64,000 bases of DNA from contig NZ_JONS01000003.1 of assembly GCF_000711965.1 (NCBI RefSeq), forward strand, positions 1-64,000, read 5' to 3'. The stretch is from Actinomyces israelii DSM 43320 (lineage in GTDB: Bacteria > Actinomycetota > Actinomycetes > Actinomycetales > Actinomycetaceae). A program made the translations under genes and the position numbers. Below, piece after piece: positions 53,901 to 60,502 of this stretch; position 1 is the stretch's first letter; each line of letters opens with the position of its first letter. The notes under the pieces are model-generated. The model was not told where the DNA came from, did no database searches, and saw only the letters and a program-made list of their open reading frames with translations.

Positions 53901-55401
53901 GCGCAGCTCCCAGCTCGGTCAATGCCGCCGTGAGGGCAGAGAGCTCCGCGCTGTCGCCCACAGGCGACCCGGTGCCTTGCGCTTCCAGGAGGCGCACGCT
54001 ATGCACGTCGGTCTCGCTGTCGCAGTACAGCTTGACGATCATGTCACGCATGGATCGGGTGACCGGCGCCATGATGGACGGCGCGCGTCCGTTGTGGCTC
54101 ATTGCGCTGGCTCGGACGATCGCGTAGACGTGATCGCCGTCGGCCAGCGCTGACGGCAAGGCCTTCAGGACGAGCACTCCCACACCATCGCCGAGCACCA
54201 TTCCGTCGGCGTCTTCGCGGAAGGGACGACACCGTCCGCTGGTGGACAGCAAACCCGCCTCTGCAGCAAGCGCCTGGAACCGCGGCGAGGTCACGAATAC
54301 TCCGGCAACGATGGCGAGCTCGCACTCTCCACGCCGAATGCTTTCCGAGGCCATGTGGAGCGCCGCCAAGGACGAGGTGCATGCGTCGTCCACCGTCACG
54401 CAGGGGCCCCTCGTGTCGAACCAGTGGGCGAGCCGACCGGACAAGACGGACATCTCGTTGCCGAGCAACGCCTGGGAAGAAGGCCCGTCCACCCCAACGA
54501 CCTGATCCTCGTAGCCGCCGACCTTCGCTCCGACGAAGACCCCCACACGGTCACCTGCCAAGGAGGCCGGGTCATGCCCGTAGTCCTCGATTGCGTGATA
54601 GGCCTCTTCGAGCAGCAGACGCTGCTGGGGATCCATCCTGCGCGCCTCACGAGCGCTGATGCCGAAGAACGGCGCGTCGAACCGGTCTGGGGTGGGGATG
54701 AGCCCGGACGGAGCCTGGTCGCAACGCCAGGTGATCGAGCCCTCATTCCTGGCGTCGGCCCCCCACAAGGCCGCCTCGAGCGCGTCGACGTTGTCGAGAT
54801 CCGCGAATCTCATGGACTGACCGACGATCGCCACGGGCACCGTGGCTTCCTCTGCTGGCGTCGAATCCGATGTGAAGTCGACGAGCCGGTCGTCGGGCGC
54901 GGGCGTGGAGAGCAGCGACTCGATGTGCCCCGCGAGTTGCCCGGGAGTGACGAAGTCAGAGATTGCCTCGGCGCCGAGGCTGATCCCCAACTCGTCGTTG
55001 AGCGCATCGACCAAGTCGGCGGAGTCCACCGAATTTAGCCCCAAGTCCGCCCATGTTCGGGCCGGGTCCCAAGGGCCGACATCCTGCCTCAAATGCACCT
55101 TGGCCAGTCGTTCGACGACGTCAGACAGGGAATCACGGACGGGGGACATCGTCATGCGGTCAGCCGAAAGCAGCTCCTCGGCGGCCGTGGACAGCCCAGC
55201 CAGGGTCGGATGGTCGTAGATCGCCTCGGCACCGAGGGTGAGGCCGTACTCGGCGTTGATCTCGTCGACGAGATCGACACCGAGGACCGACGTCAACCCC
55301 TGCTCCGCCATGGGTAGCGACGGGTCGATCTCCGCCTCGTCGCCGTTGGTGATGTCAGCAAAGAGGGAAAGCAATCGAACAAGGACGGGGGTGGGAGTCA
55401 C
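41938..55401 (-). CDS. PKS-A: first trans-AT PKS, ACP-ACP-KS0-MT-ACP start
   Basis: Order: ACP1 (Ser38), ACP2 (Ser124), KS1 (about 189-615, Cys341), C-methyltransferase (EVGAGTGGTT from Glu960), ACP3 (Ser1211); KS2 (Cys1460), KR1 (Tyr2260), ACP4 (Ser2413); KS3 (Cys2692) with an embedded Ser-less ACP-like fold (Ala3034), DH1 (His3213 in HVVHGSRTLP, DGALH present), KR2 (TGGRGRIG near 3632), ACP5 (Ser3913); KS4 (Cys4168); docking helix (about 4455-4487, LERLLDAVRDGQLTVDEA). KS1 reads EAQGTGS instead of EAHGTGT (Gln475), so it probably does not condense. No AT is integrated. It is inferred to be first in the line because it has no upstream docking partner, opens with tandem ACPs and is first transcribed. 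KS4 continues on PKS-B. The GTG at 55401 is placed by CAGGAGA seven bases upstream. Confidence 0.96.
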   Translation of the reverse strand: MTPTPVLVRLLSLFADITNGDEAEIDPSLPMAEQGLTSVLGVDLVDEINAEYGLTLGAEAIYDHPTLAGLSTAAEELLSADRMTMSPVRDSLSDVVERLAKVHLRQDVGPWDPARTWADLGLNSVDSADLVDALNDELGISLGAEAISDFVTPGQLAGHIESLLSTPAPDDRLVDFTSDSTPAEEATVPVAIVGQSMRFADLDNVDALEAALWGADARNEGSITWRCDQAPSGLIPTPDRFDAPFFGISAREARRMDPQQRLLLEEAYHAIEDYGHDPASLAGDRVGVFVGAKVGGYEDQVVGVDGPSSQALLGNEMSVLSGRLAHWFDTRGPCVTVDDACTSSLAALHMASESIRRGECELAIVAGVFVTSPRFQALAAEAGLLSTSGRCRPFREDADGMVLGDGVGVLVLKALPSALADGDHVYAIVRASAMSHNGRAPSIMAPVTRSMRDMIVKLYCDSETDVHSVRLLEAQGTGSPVGDSAELSALTAALTELGAAPHSCVLGSTKSVLGHAVAASGMAAVAKVLASFRRGEVPGWVGGEADHRHLSSHDSPFVLGATPTRLASDGELPTRAGVNAYAFNGTNVHVILEQFKPARRSIGRERSQLVPVSGRTDEALRGNLAALAEWLATHDAALGDVAYTLQVGRQHHARRRAFVVDDCRTLRLQIEQALSQEGGMEPFWSSGDRWLDGERQGGSDPGSPDISADELTDLFRGYCGGATVDFERLHVSDHRQRLSLPGYRFDDHRYWIGGPTDMESASSAPHDAGPERSSVAPELSARELDEHERAHSALTAWAMQTLFAVLADAAGDWARGSSHTVDALADSVQVIDRHRQHFEHLVSMFVREGFMRAAGDHLQITASAQPMAALDERRQDIEREFAEAAVYTPLLALCFEHYPDILAGTRTSVEVLFPKVSDTPMSRLYTGNQMADLCNDLVAWQCVQHILDKVPAGRTIKMIEVGAGTGGTTRPVLEALNRWKDRIDYAYTDLSLAFSTWGAKKFQKEFPRVHFARLDISADPGEQGFAYDDADIVIATNVIHATPDIRESTRNLHSLLRPGGVLVLNELTGCPDVYAMAAGLLDGWWLFRDPEVRIPESPLLDATHWSSVLSDGGFGPTTVLGPTVGRYGVSQNVMVAAKPASIRQELRRTPGREDAGHRVDSPEAARSRRDHGQSGSDALRATVLRSVVEAVEADVAGVDADTVFVELGVDSLIAPELVATLNSALGTQLSASVLFEHSTPNQLIEHLRDSGVERDPGSWEVREAPTPTMGLVTPARQVHANLEPPAADDDVIAIIGMSGTFPDARDPEAYWDNIVKGRCSVRPVPRERWDVDAVYDPDPDRLDRTYCKVAGLIPDADLFDPLFFRMSGRDAQITDPQQRVFLEHAWKALEDAGYPPVSLGGTKCGVYVGCVANETPLLNELEGASADPGATMGSYSSVLAARISYLLDLHGPSISIDTACSSSLVALHLAVQSLRSGETDMALAGGVFVMPSARFHVAMSNMSLLSSAGACRPFDSRADGFVPGEGAGALVLKTVGAARRSGDRILAVIRGSALNHDGASNGFTAPSARAQTDLAEEVYRQAGIDVTSIGYAEAHGTGTRLGDAVEAESLTAAHRRFTAARTYCALGSVKAGMGHAAAAAGVAGVIKVVQALRHATIPPTWHVNTPSDLMVWDESPFYFPEQATPWKAPEQGPRRATVSAFGLSGTNAHVLLEEAPAPEHADRDGGLEHVVVVSGHTETALRRNEEALLEWVERGDCDAAPQLEAIARTTQLNRTAHGHRVAVLASSTSELVTRLREHLQRGESEAVFEGQTMAQPSSIASLFSDRAGHDFLADLARRRRLEPLAWAWVDGLDVPWAELHGEPLAPPVSLPPYRFDHINFQRRPSEPAGSVVYSTRHFEVNVPAWRPEPAPSSVEPPRRLLLMGDESDIAAVRRHWPSTPIILVGQVSEDELVPVGESWRISPRSAGDFDKLLAAQAGDVPIDVLNLWPLHAGSDTSVDPAIGASLHLVGAAGRTSARVRRVVCVTRRGSVPQPFDDAAAAVGHSAALVAPEMTFTLLRVDGAASVGECVDHAVSEWAASDPEVLRRDGARFVPELAAPAAADEPIVIRRGAVCLVTGGMGALGRIVSRHLASTLAAHLVLVGRSAPTLETSEHLESLKSSGAASAVYLQADVSDVTAMREVVRSVRQQRGGVHAVVHAAGVLDSRPLSAMDERALEGALKAKVEGVQVLDEVTRDEDLDAVILFSSASAVLGDFGLGGYGVANRFLDAFCEYRNHLRAQGARRGATVSIDWPLWEDGAMRAGGQRLHQQASGVVPLGTAEGLAIFDTVLARGISTAVVMPAVHDGAAPAPRADADHLPTVDTTGGAAEPARPETAGSESLREQVLDATARALGIEVERIDLEADLADYGFDSVSLKTHARRLTEELGIPVSPTVFFACGTLGEVLRLLVDQHGDQIEVPSASRAPERDADPADATDSLLGDAPAPVPNGHSDLLRPGDLTDGLANDAAAVNPVMDVREDASMPIAVVGMAARFPGAGNIEEYWRNLVGGVDSIVEIPRDRWDWRDWYSADGDREGRSVSKWGGFIGGVDEFDSRFFKISPLEAEMMDPQQRLLLQTAWAAIEDAGWKPESITGRRLGVFVGAQFHEYAQLLASAGLSQAQIGTGVEHSMLANRISYLLDAHGPSEVVDTACSGALTAVHRAMRSLRSGETEIALVGGVSLMLTPRYHVLTTQMGVASPSGRCRTFGANADGYVRGEGVGVLTLKPLAQAIRDNDHVWGVLRGSAVGHGGHAHSFSAPNPRAQADLLLAAWDDASVDAADIGYIEAHGTGTELGDPVEVEGLSTAFDESARRSGRAPAIGACGLGSVKTQIGHLEPAAGIAGLVKLILALRHHIMPGTLNALPRNPYLELEGSPFTVVDRSTVWPAPVIDGEPRRGGVSSFGFGGANAHVVVEEHRQEPPAGEPAGGVGDPRVVMLSARTDAQLRRSARHLADFLSRDFDRHLERVRVVLGEWLGVPFSELDGDTTLGDVGLDAASIASVVSRLRSQCGARPHGLVVGLDTTVAELAAGLPATVDLGDVAYTLAVGRTAHPRRYAVVVGSIDELVERLEQFADGREAETLVGGSGDSDEEAAARDWLRGEDVDWSTYMSGRKVSLPTYSFEPSRHWFSGPEPVAGTVPDAPPTHPFAGSVDEREGIWTLTTTLRGGELFLRDHVVHGSRTLPGVAFLELARYAAGLHIGGTISVVKDLIWAKPLVAGPSPVELRSAASAGPGGTVSIEFTSDEGIHARARCLVSESAQTQQPLPIAAIRDRLTPFASGVQCYERLRGSGLEYGSSFQCLDEVWSSADEALARWTRAPQPASEQRGWVLDPATFDGALHTLLALVDQSSGNPSVPFSMGEVRIHAPLPSNGWAHATRRGQGAGHVPRFDLRITDGDGAVCVDVHDLALRQMAPAANGSYGDPEVAIGDPSTTDGVLAFAPCWVPGDLGEAAQKDRPVQVLCVGEASRLRHALETDVSVRTATVEDVFHACRDLVAQRNPGRLVIVTDRRDPVGEGLAGLARTSRLENPELAVSVVQTDGLPDVERVRQEVSRGDDDVVVLHGADGRFRQSLREIELPAPSGRPFREGAIAVVTGGRGRIGRLLAEHLVGRGVAGVVLIGRHPADAETERWARQLGVPVMLEDANVTDRAATAAALGRARDRFGGLHVLVHAAGVVRDGALARKSDADWVDVVEPKVRGAEVLDELTARDDLDLFVLCSSCSGVLGNAGQADYSYANCRLDAFARQREELVELHRRSGHTVSIAWPLWRDGGMTVPGHVVDRLRQALGMAPMPTAVGLEVFDAATLSNQTRVGVAFGDVSTLREKLLVEDQPRDLPDASPAADEDALMRVVANLLRVDVSELDVDEDITNYGVDSIMMISLMKAIERELGVIVEPGVLAEQATIRDMAGALSGMAPEVSVPETERSLSDPSSSSEVGSLSSAPSRSSEPRPAGVGGHDGRLAVIGMAGRFPGAATLDDYWRNLVDGRDVVTEIPSDRWPLDGFFSADKTAAQRSYSRWGGFLDDIYGFDAARYRITEADALAMDPTHRMLMELADELWADAGYDAAELAGSRTGVFIGGGESNYVNRAADRLLPEFERKMVVNTIPNMMAARLCDAFDMHGPAQVIDTACSSSLVAVHNACRAVLAGDCEQAIVGGIELLVDGYLHVALSKAEVLADDGICYVFDERAKGMVLGEGAGLLLIKPYDAAIRDGDNVRAVILGSAVNNDGRTMGLTVPSAEGQEEVLRRAYAAAGVSPASISYLEAHGSGTLLGDPIEIRAASKVLGEHGSGIGHCGVGSVKSNVGHLLRAAAMPSVVKVVLSLQHRQIPPTLHCENPHPRFRFSESPFRPVTELEPWHVPGGGARRAGVSSFGFGGTNAHLVLEEFNAPPGFVLRRRPHPAPSFSRKQFRLRAHGESAGVGEDELERLLDAVRDGQLTVDEAFDKVEGLR
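46198..46404 (-). other. embedded Ser-less ACP-like fold in the KS3 linker
   Basis: Residues about 3000-3068 of PKS-A interrupt the KS3 linker with an ACP-like pattern (LERVRVVLGEWLGVPFSEL, then LGDVGLDAASIASVV). The serine position is Ala3034. The linker block 'DVAYTLAVGR' resumes straight after it. Confidence 0.7.
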
Positions 55402-55408
55402 TTGTCAA

Positions 55409-55415
55409 TCTCCTG
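55409..55415 (-). promoter_or_regulatory. ribosome binding site of PKS-A
   Basis: CAGGAGA on the minus strand, directly after the methyltransferase stop and seven bases before the GTG at 55401, selects this GTG as the start. The 14-base gap leaves room for nothing else. Confidence 0.7.
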
Positions 55416-56270
55416 TCAGATTGTCGGTCGTCTGGCGGCGCTCACATGAAGTTGTCGGATCTGGGCATGTCGGGGACTTCGCACAACGTCACGCCAGCGT
55501 CGTGAAAGGTGGCCCATGGTCGAACTGCTCAGGTAGCCGTCCTGAACGAGTCGCGACGGGATGCTGATGCCCTCGGAGCGCGAGAAGATCTCGTCACCCA
55601 GCACCGCACTGTGCGCCGCGACGATGTCGTAGTCAACGTCGACGAACCCGGTCGCGCGCAGGAGCAGCGGAAGGTCTCGGCCGATCAGTGGGTTGCCGCC
55701 CTCGTCCTCGCGCGCCCTGCAATAGGCCGAGTACACCTCGCGCAACTCCGGCACTGGCGGGCTCGCCATGAGATGCATCTCGAAGTCGTTGTCCACTACG
55801 ACCGCACGTCCGCCAGGTTTAGTGATCCGAAGGATCTCGTGCAGCGCCCTCTCGGGATCGGGCAGGTGCTCGAGGACGAGTCGCACGAGCACGAAGTCGA
55901 ATGCCCCTTCTTCGTAGCCAGTGTCCAGAATGCTCGCCTCTCGAACGGTCACGTCCAACGACTCCTCGGCGAACATTTCGCGAGCGCGCACCACCAGGTC
56001 GGGATCGAGTTCAAGCCCGTGCAGTTCGAGACCGGGAAACTCGTGGGCCATGTGGCGCAGAACGAAGCCGGGACCACACCCCAACTCGACGACCCGACGG
56101 GCGGCGCCGAGCCCGTAGGACTCGTAGAGCCTTCTCTCCTTCTCCCAGAAGAGGTCGACCTGGGCCGAGAGCCGCGCCGTCTCGGCGTCAATGCCGGCGC
56201 CGATTGAGCAGACATCATACGAACTGGCACGGGTGCGGGACGCGACGACAGGAGCTCCTTGCTGCGGCAT
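55416..56270 (-). CDS. class I SAM-dependent methyltransferase
   Basis: This 284-residue protein has the Rossmann methyltransferase signature: motif I VVELGCGPGF at about residues 60-70, an acidic LHGLELDP after strand 2, and RLVLEHLPDPERAL followed by TKPGG. There is no signal peptide, so it acts in the cytoplasm. The substrate cannot be read from sequence. The family includes O-, N- and C-methyltransferases, and its place directly before PKS-A suggests a tailoring step on the polyketide. It differs from the in-line C-methyltransferases of PKS-A and PKS-B, which sit inside modules. Its ATG overlaps the hydrolase stop as TGATG, so it is translationally coupled. Confidence 0.85.
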   Translation of the reverse strand: MPQQGAPVVASRTRASSYDVCSIGAGIDAETARLSAQVDLFWEKERRLYESYGLGAARRVVELGCGPGFVLRHMAHEFPGLELHGLELDPDLVVRAREMFAEESLDVTVREASILDTGYEEGAFDFVLVRLVLEHLPDPERALHEILRITKPGGRAVVVDNDFEMHLMASPPVPELREVYSAYCRAREDEGGNPLIGRDLPLLLRATGFVDVDYDIVAAHSAVLGDEIFSRSEGISIPSRLVQDGYLSSSTMGHLSRRWRDVVRSPRHAQIRQLHVSAARRPTI

Positions 56271-57082
56271 CAGCGCTCCTCCAACGATTCGAGGAAGTCG
56301 ATCAGTCGGTCCGCGACCGCAACCCAGTTCGAATCGAGCATGGCCGCGTGGCCAACGCCGGGCACGATGGTGGCGTCCACGCCATAGGCATCGGCAGTCG
56401 CGTGATTCACCTGCGGGGCGAAGAACAGGTCCTCTTCTCCCCCGATGACCGCCACCGGCACGCCCACCGACTTGGGGTCCCGCAGAACCGTCCGTGACAG
56501 TTGCTTTCCGGCACGCTGTGATTCTCCCTGCATCCGGCTGCCGTACGAGACGAGCGTGTCCTTGTCGAGATCGCCGGCGAAGAACATCCCGTAGGGGAAG
56601 GCCGCCCGATCAGCAGCGTCCTCGGGGCCGAGCTTGCCGCTGTGCAGCTTCCACAACTTGACCATGGCCCCCATGCCGAGCTTCATCCACGCCAGCGCCT
56701 CCTTCCCCCCGACGCCGGACGGGGGCATCGAGGACAACAGCACGACGCCGGACACAAGGTCCTCGTCAGCGCCGAGGACCTTCTGAACGATGCCACCACC
56801 CATCGAGTGACCGACAACGACCGGTCTCGTCGGCATGGCCTTCAACGTCTCGACGACGTCCTCGACGTACTGCTCGAGCCTCAGCGATCTGAGCGGCTGC
56901 GTCGTGCGGCTTGCGCCATGTCCCCGCAGACTGACCGCCCACGAGCCGTAGCCCCGGTCCGCCAGATACGGCTGGAACTTCTCCCAGCACCATGCCGCGA
57001 AGTATCCGCCGTGGACGAAAAGGACGGTGGTGCCACGCCCCTCCCCCGTCGGTTTCACCCGAATCGTCTCCAAGTCCAGCAT
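56270..57082 (-). CDS. alpha/beta hydrolase
   Basis: This 270-residue alpha/beta-fold hydrolase has an oxyanion motif LFVHGGYF (about residues 22-29), the nucleophile elbow VGHSMGGG (Ser about 93) and the catalytic-His motif VPGVGHAAML near the C-terminus. IGGEEDLFF probably holds the acid residue. It lacks a signal peptide. Possible roles are hydrolysis of an ester or thioester on the product or an aberrant intermediate, or lactone opening or closing. Nothing in the sequence decides among these. GTG at 57085 and ATG at 57082 are adjacent; I chose the ATG, which sits behind AGAGAAA. About 105 bases separate it from the AT gene upstream. Confidence 0.85.
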   Translation of the reverse strand: MLDLETIRVKPTGEGRGTTVLFVHGGYFAAWCWEKFQPYLADRGYGSWAVSLRGHGASRTTQPLRSLRLEQYVEDVVETLKAMPTRPVVVGHSMGGGIVQKVLGADEDLVSGVVLLSSMPPSGVGGKEALAWMKLGMGAMVKLWKLHSGKLGPEDAADRAAFPYGMFFAGDLDKDTLVSYGSRMQGESQRAGKQLSRTVLRDPKSVGVPVAVIGGEEDLFFAPQVNHATADAYGVDATIVPGVGHAAMLDSNWVAVADRLIDFLESLEER

Positions 57083-57187
57083 CACGTTTCTCTATCGGTC
57101 TGCATCATCGGTTTCGAGTAAGTCATCCAGTCCGTCTGCGTCATCCAGGCGCGTGACCGATCGGATGCCATGCGTCAACGTGGTCAG

Positions 57188-60100
57188 TCAGCTTGCGAAA
57201 TCTGCGAAGCCCCGTGCCCTCGAATCCAACAACCGGCCCATTTCGGTCATCAGCCTGATCCCGATGTCATCGACGCGACGGTTCCGCCAGTTCTCGAACT
57301 CGGTGCCCTTGACCCACTGGTTGAACGCCCCCAGCGCCGGTCCGCAGTGGACTTGGAAGTCGACCACTTGGGTCTTGTCTCCGGCTAGGGCGAGCTGCGT
57401 CGAATGGGCGAGGTACCACTTGAAGACCGCCAGCATCTTCTGCCGATCGGTGGGCGCTTCCCCGCAGTTGGTGCTGACCCGCGACTTCACCTCGTCCCAG
57501 ATGCTGTCGAAGGAGCGACGGAAGTACCGCTGCTCGAGCTGGTGGCGCGTGTCCACATCGATCGCCTCCCAGGAGTCGAACTGGCGGTACAGGGAGTAGA
57601 GCTTGTTCGCGCGAGCCGGGAAGAACACTCCTCGTCGCAACACCTGCACACGGCTTCCCAGCTCGAACATGTCCCCCGCCGGCGCGTAGTCGGTGTCCTG
57701 GACGTTGATGTCCTGAAGAAGGTCCTTCACCACGTCGCTGGCCCCGGACTCGACGGTGCACTGGTTGATCGAACCGGTGACGATGTACTCAGCGCCGAGC
57801 AGGTAGGCGGCGGCCGCAGACTCAGGAGTTCCGATACCACCGGCGCCCCCGACTCGCACCCGAGGCAACTGCGGCGACTCCTCCTGCATGCGGTCCCGCA
57901 GACGGGCAATGGTGGGGATCAGGGTGAGGGCGACCGCAGCGTCCGTGTGCCCACCCGAATCAGCCTCGGCCGTGACATCGTCTGCCATGCGCACGTCACG
58001 CGCGAGGCTCGCCTCCTCGGCCGTGATGACCGCCGCATCCTTGAGCTGCGAGACGATCGATTCCGGCGGCGGGCTCATGAACGCGGCAGCGACCTCGGGG
58101 CGGGAGAGTTTGGCCATGACCCGGTGCGGTGTGATGACCCGCCCGTCCGCACCCCTGTGCGCGCCGTTGAGTCGGAACCGGACCAGGGCCGGACTCACAT
58201 CAATGAAGGCGGATGCCTCGATCACGTTCACGCCTCGCGAGAGCAGCAGATCGACCAGCTCGTCCTCGCGTCGAGGATCACCGTGACTGTGCAGAAGGTT
58301 GAACCCAAACGGCGTCCCCGCCGGAAGCCGCCGCTGGAGATAGTCGATCGAAACGCCGACCTCGGACAGTGGCATTCCCCCAGTGCCGACGAACCCGAGC
58401 ATGCCGGCCAGCGCGATACGCTCAACGAGTTCCTTGGACGCAATCCCGCGATACATCGAGCCGGTGACATAGGGATGCTTGAGCCCGTATGCCGAGCAGA
58501 GCGTCTCATTTCCGGGCGCTGGCACGGGGGCGGACTCAACGCGCGGCTCTGGTTGTCCCGAAATGACCGATCGACGTACCTCCTCGGCGCGGGTCGTCTT
58601 CTCGTTCTGAGCCTTCGCGTCGCTGCGCACAATCGCGCGTGTCAGGCCGGTCAGCACGTTGCCGGGACCGACTTGCTCAAGGGTCGCTCCGGCGCGCAAC
58701 AGGTAGCGCACCGTATCAACCCACTGCACGGGAGAGGTGATCTGCTCGGCAAGAAGGCGCGCCGTGTCCGCGTCATAGGGGCGAGCGGTGACGTTTGAGA
58801 TGACTGGGCAACAAGGCCTCCCAAAGGAAATACCCTTCAGCTGTTGCTCGAACTGCTCCCGCGCATCGCGCATGTAGCGGGAGTGGAACGCACCGCTGAC
58901 GTTGAGCGGCACGAAGCGTGCCCCCGCCGCCGTGAAGAGCTGCTCGCAACCCAGCACATCTTCACGCATTCCGGAGATGACGACTTGCTCGGGCGAGTTG
59001 AGGTTGGCGATGTCGACGGCCTCCTGGCCGCCCTTGGCGAGGACTGCGGCCACAGCGTCTTCGCCAAGTCCCAGGATCACGGCCATTCCTCCACCCCGGG
59101 TCCGAGCCATCAACTGACCTCGGATCTTCACGAGGGACAGCCCCGTGGCGAAGTCGACAATCCCTGCCGCATGGAGCGCGTTGTACTCACCCAAGCTGTG
59201 TCCCGCGACGAAGTCGGGAAGAGGCGCACCGTTCGCTGTCTTGCTGAGATAGCTCAACGCATTGACGACGTAGAGGGCTGGCTGCGTGAACTCCGTGTTG
59301 TCCAGGCGATCCTTCGGACCGGCGAGGCACAACTCCTTCACCGACCAGCCGAGGATCCGATCGGCCTGGGCGAGCTCTTCCGAGTGCTGATCAAAGAGCT
59401 CATGGCCCATACCGATGGACTGTGAACCCTGACCTGGGAAGACGTAGGCGAGCAACTCGTTGCCATCGGGTCTCCCGGACGGTTGTGGTGACATGAGACG
59501 GAGCTCCTCCGTAGTGGTGTCGACGGATTGGGGGGTGGTTGAGGCGCATCGGCCCCTCCCCGTGGGGTCTTGGTCGGACAACGTGGACAACTTCTCGACC
59601 ATGTGGCTGCTGCTCATGAATGGCGTCACCAGGGCGTGACTGGACTCGGCGGGAATGGAGTGCTGGCGCAGGATCGCGGACATCGAGGTTCCCGGTCCGA
59701 TCTCGACACAGCGATAACGCCCCGACTGGGCCATTGCCCGTAGGGCGGTCGCTGCCCTGATCGGTTCTCGGAAGACGCGCCACCAGTGGCCGGGCTCGAG
59801 CGAGTCCACTCGTCCACCAGCAGCACACGAATAGAAGGGCACTCGCAGTGATGCTCCCGCACCCGCTTCCGTGCGGGCTGGAGGCTTCAGGGAGTCAAGC
59901 CGCCTTGAGTGGAACGGATACCTCACCGGCAGCGCGACGTAGTTGACGGCGGCGGCATCCAGTTCGGCCTGCAACGACTCGAGGTTGTCCAGCCCTCCCG
60001 TCACGACGAAGTGCTCCGGCCCGTTCACCGACACGAGGTCGCACTCGTGTCGGGCGGCGATGCCATCGTGCCATACCTCCGGACGGGCAAACACGGCCAC

Positions 60101-60502
60101 CATTCCGCCCGGAGAACACTGCTCGACAATTCGATCGGATTGTTCACAGATCATTCTGACCGCCATCTCGGCCCCGAACCCGCCAGCGAACGTGGCCGCT
60201 GCCACCTCTCCCAGGCTGGCCCCCACCAAGCAGGTCGGCTGCACCCCGCGTCGGATCAGGAGCTGCGATACGGAGTACTGGAGCGAGAAGATCGCCGGAT
60301 GGCTCACGCGAAGGTCCGTCACGGCGTTGGCCCACTCATCACCATACAGCGCGTCCAAGAACCCGTCGCCGCGGTGATCCCGCACCACGGTGTCGATCTG
60401 CTGCATGTCCCTTCTGAACTCGGGAAACCGCAGCCAGAGGTCGTGCCCCATGCCGGGGAACTGGGAACCCTGCCCGGGAAAGATGAATGCCCAGTCACGC
60501 AT
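57188..60502 (-). CDS. trans-AT protein: AH-like AT / malonyl AT / PfaD-type ER
   Basis: This discrete acyltransferase serves the AT-less modules. Domain 1 (about 1-290) begins MRDWAFIFPGQGSQ and has GASLGE (Ser about 96) and PFHS. The Arg that normally binds the malonyl carboxylate reads Gln (ICEQSDR), the pattern of PedC-type acyl hydrolases that clear stalled chains. Domain 2 (about 335-620) has GHSLGEYNAL, KIRGQLM with the Arg, and AFHSRYM, typical of malonyl-specific trans-ATs. Domain 3 (about 660-1104) is an FMN enoylreductase of the PfaD/nitronate-monooxygenase type, with RVRVGGAGGIGTPESAAAAY and EYIVTGSINQ. The same AH-AT-ER order is known from MmpC of the mupirocin pathway. The ATG at 60502 overlaps the PPTase stop by eight bases and has GGGGTGG before it. 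An ATG 150 bases further upstream would add residues with no domain and lies inside the PPTase gene. Confidence 0.93.
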   Translation of the reverse strand: MRDWAFIFPGQGSQFPGMGHDLWLRFPEFRRDMQQIDTVVRDHRGDGFLDALYGDEWANAVTDLRVSHPAIFSLQYSVSQLLIRRGVQPTCLVGASLGEVAAATFAGGFGAEMAVRMICEQSDRIVEQCSPGGMVAVFARPEVWHDGIAARHECDLVSVNGPEHFVVTGGLDNLESLQAELDAAAVNYVALPVRYPFHSRRLDSLKPPARTEAGAGASLRVPFYSCAAGGRVDSLEPGHWWRVFREPIRAATALRAMAQSGRYRCVEIGPGTSMSAILRQHSIPAESSHALVTPFMSSSHMVEKLSTLSDQDPTGRGRCASTTPQSVDTTTEELRLMSPQPSGRPDGNELLAYVFPGQGSQSIGMGHELFDQHSEELAQADRILGWSVKELCLAGPKDRLDNTEFTQPALYVVNALSYLSKTANGAPLPDFVAGHSLGEYNALHAAGIVDFATGLSLVKIRGQLMARTRGGGMAVILGLGEDAVAAVLAKGGQEAVDIANLNSPEQVVISGMREDVLGCEQLFTAAGARFVPLNVSGAFHSRYMRDAREQFEQQLKGISFGRPCCPVISNVTARPYDADTARLLAEQITSPVQWVDTVRYLLRAGATLEQVGPGNVLTGLTRAIVRSDAKAQNEKTTRAEEVRRSVISGQPEPRVESAPVPAPGNETLCSAYGLKHPYVTGSMYRGIASKELVERIALAGMLGFVGTGGMPLSEVGVSIDYLQRRLPAGTPFGFNLLHSHGDPRREDELVDLLLSRGVNVIEASAFIDVSPALVRFRLNGAHRGADGRVITPHRVMAKLSRPEVAAAFMSPPPESIVSQLKDAAVITAEEASLARDVRMADDVTAEADSGGHTDAAVALTLIPTIARLRDRMQEESPQLPRVRVGGAGGIGTPESAAAAYLLGAEYIVTGSINQCTVESGASDVVKDLLQDINVQDTDYAPAGDMFELGSRVQVLRRGVFFPARANKLYSLYRQFDSWEAIDVDTRHQLEQRYFRRSFDSIWDEVKSRVSTNCGEAPTDRQKMLAVFKWYLAHSTQLALAGDKTQVVDFQVHCGPALGAFNQWVKGTEFENWRNRRVDDIGIRLMTEMGRLLDSRARGFADFAS

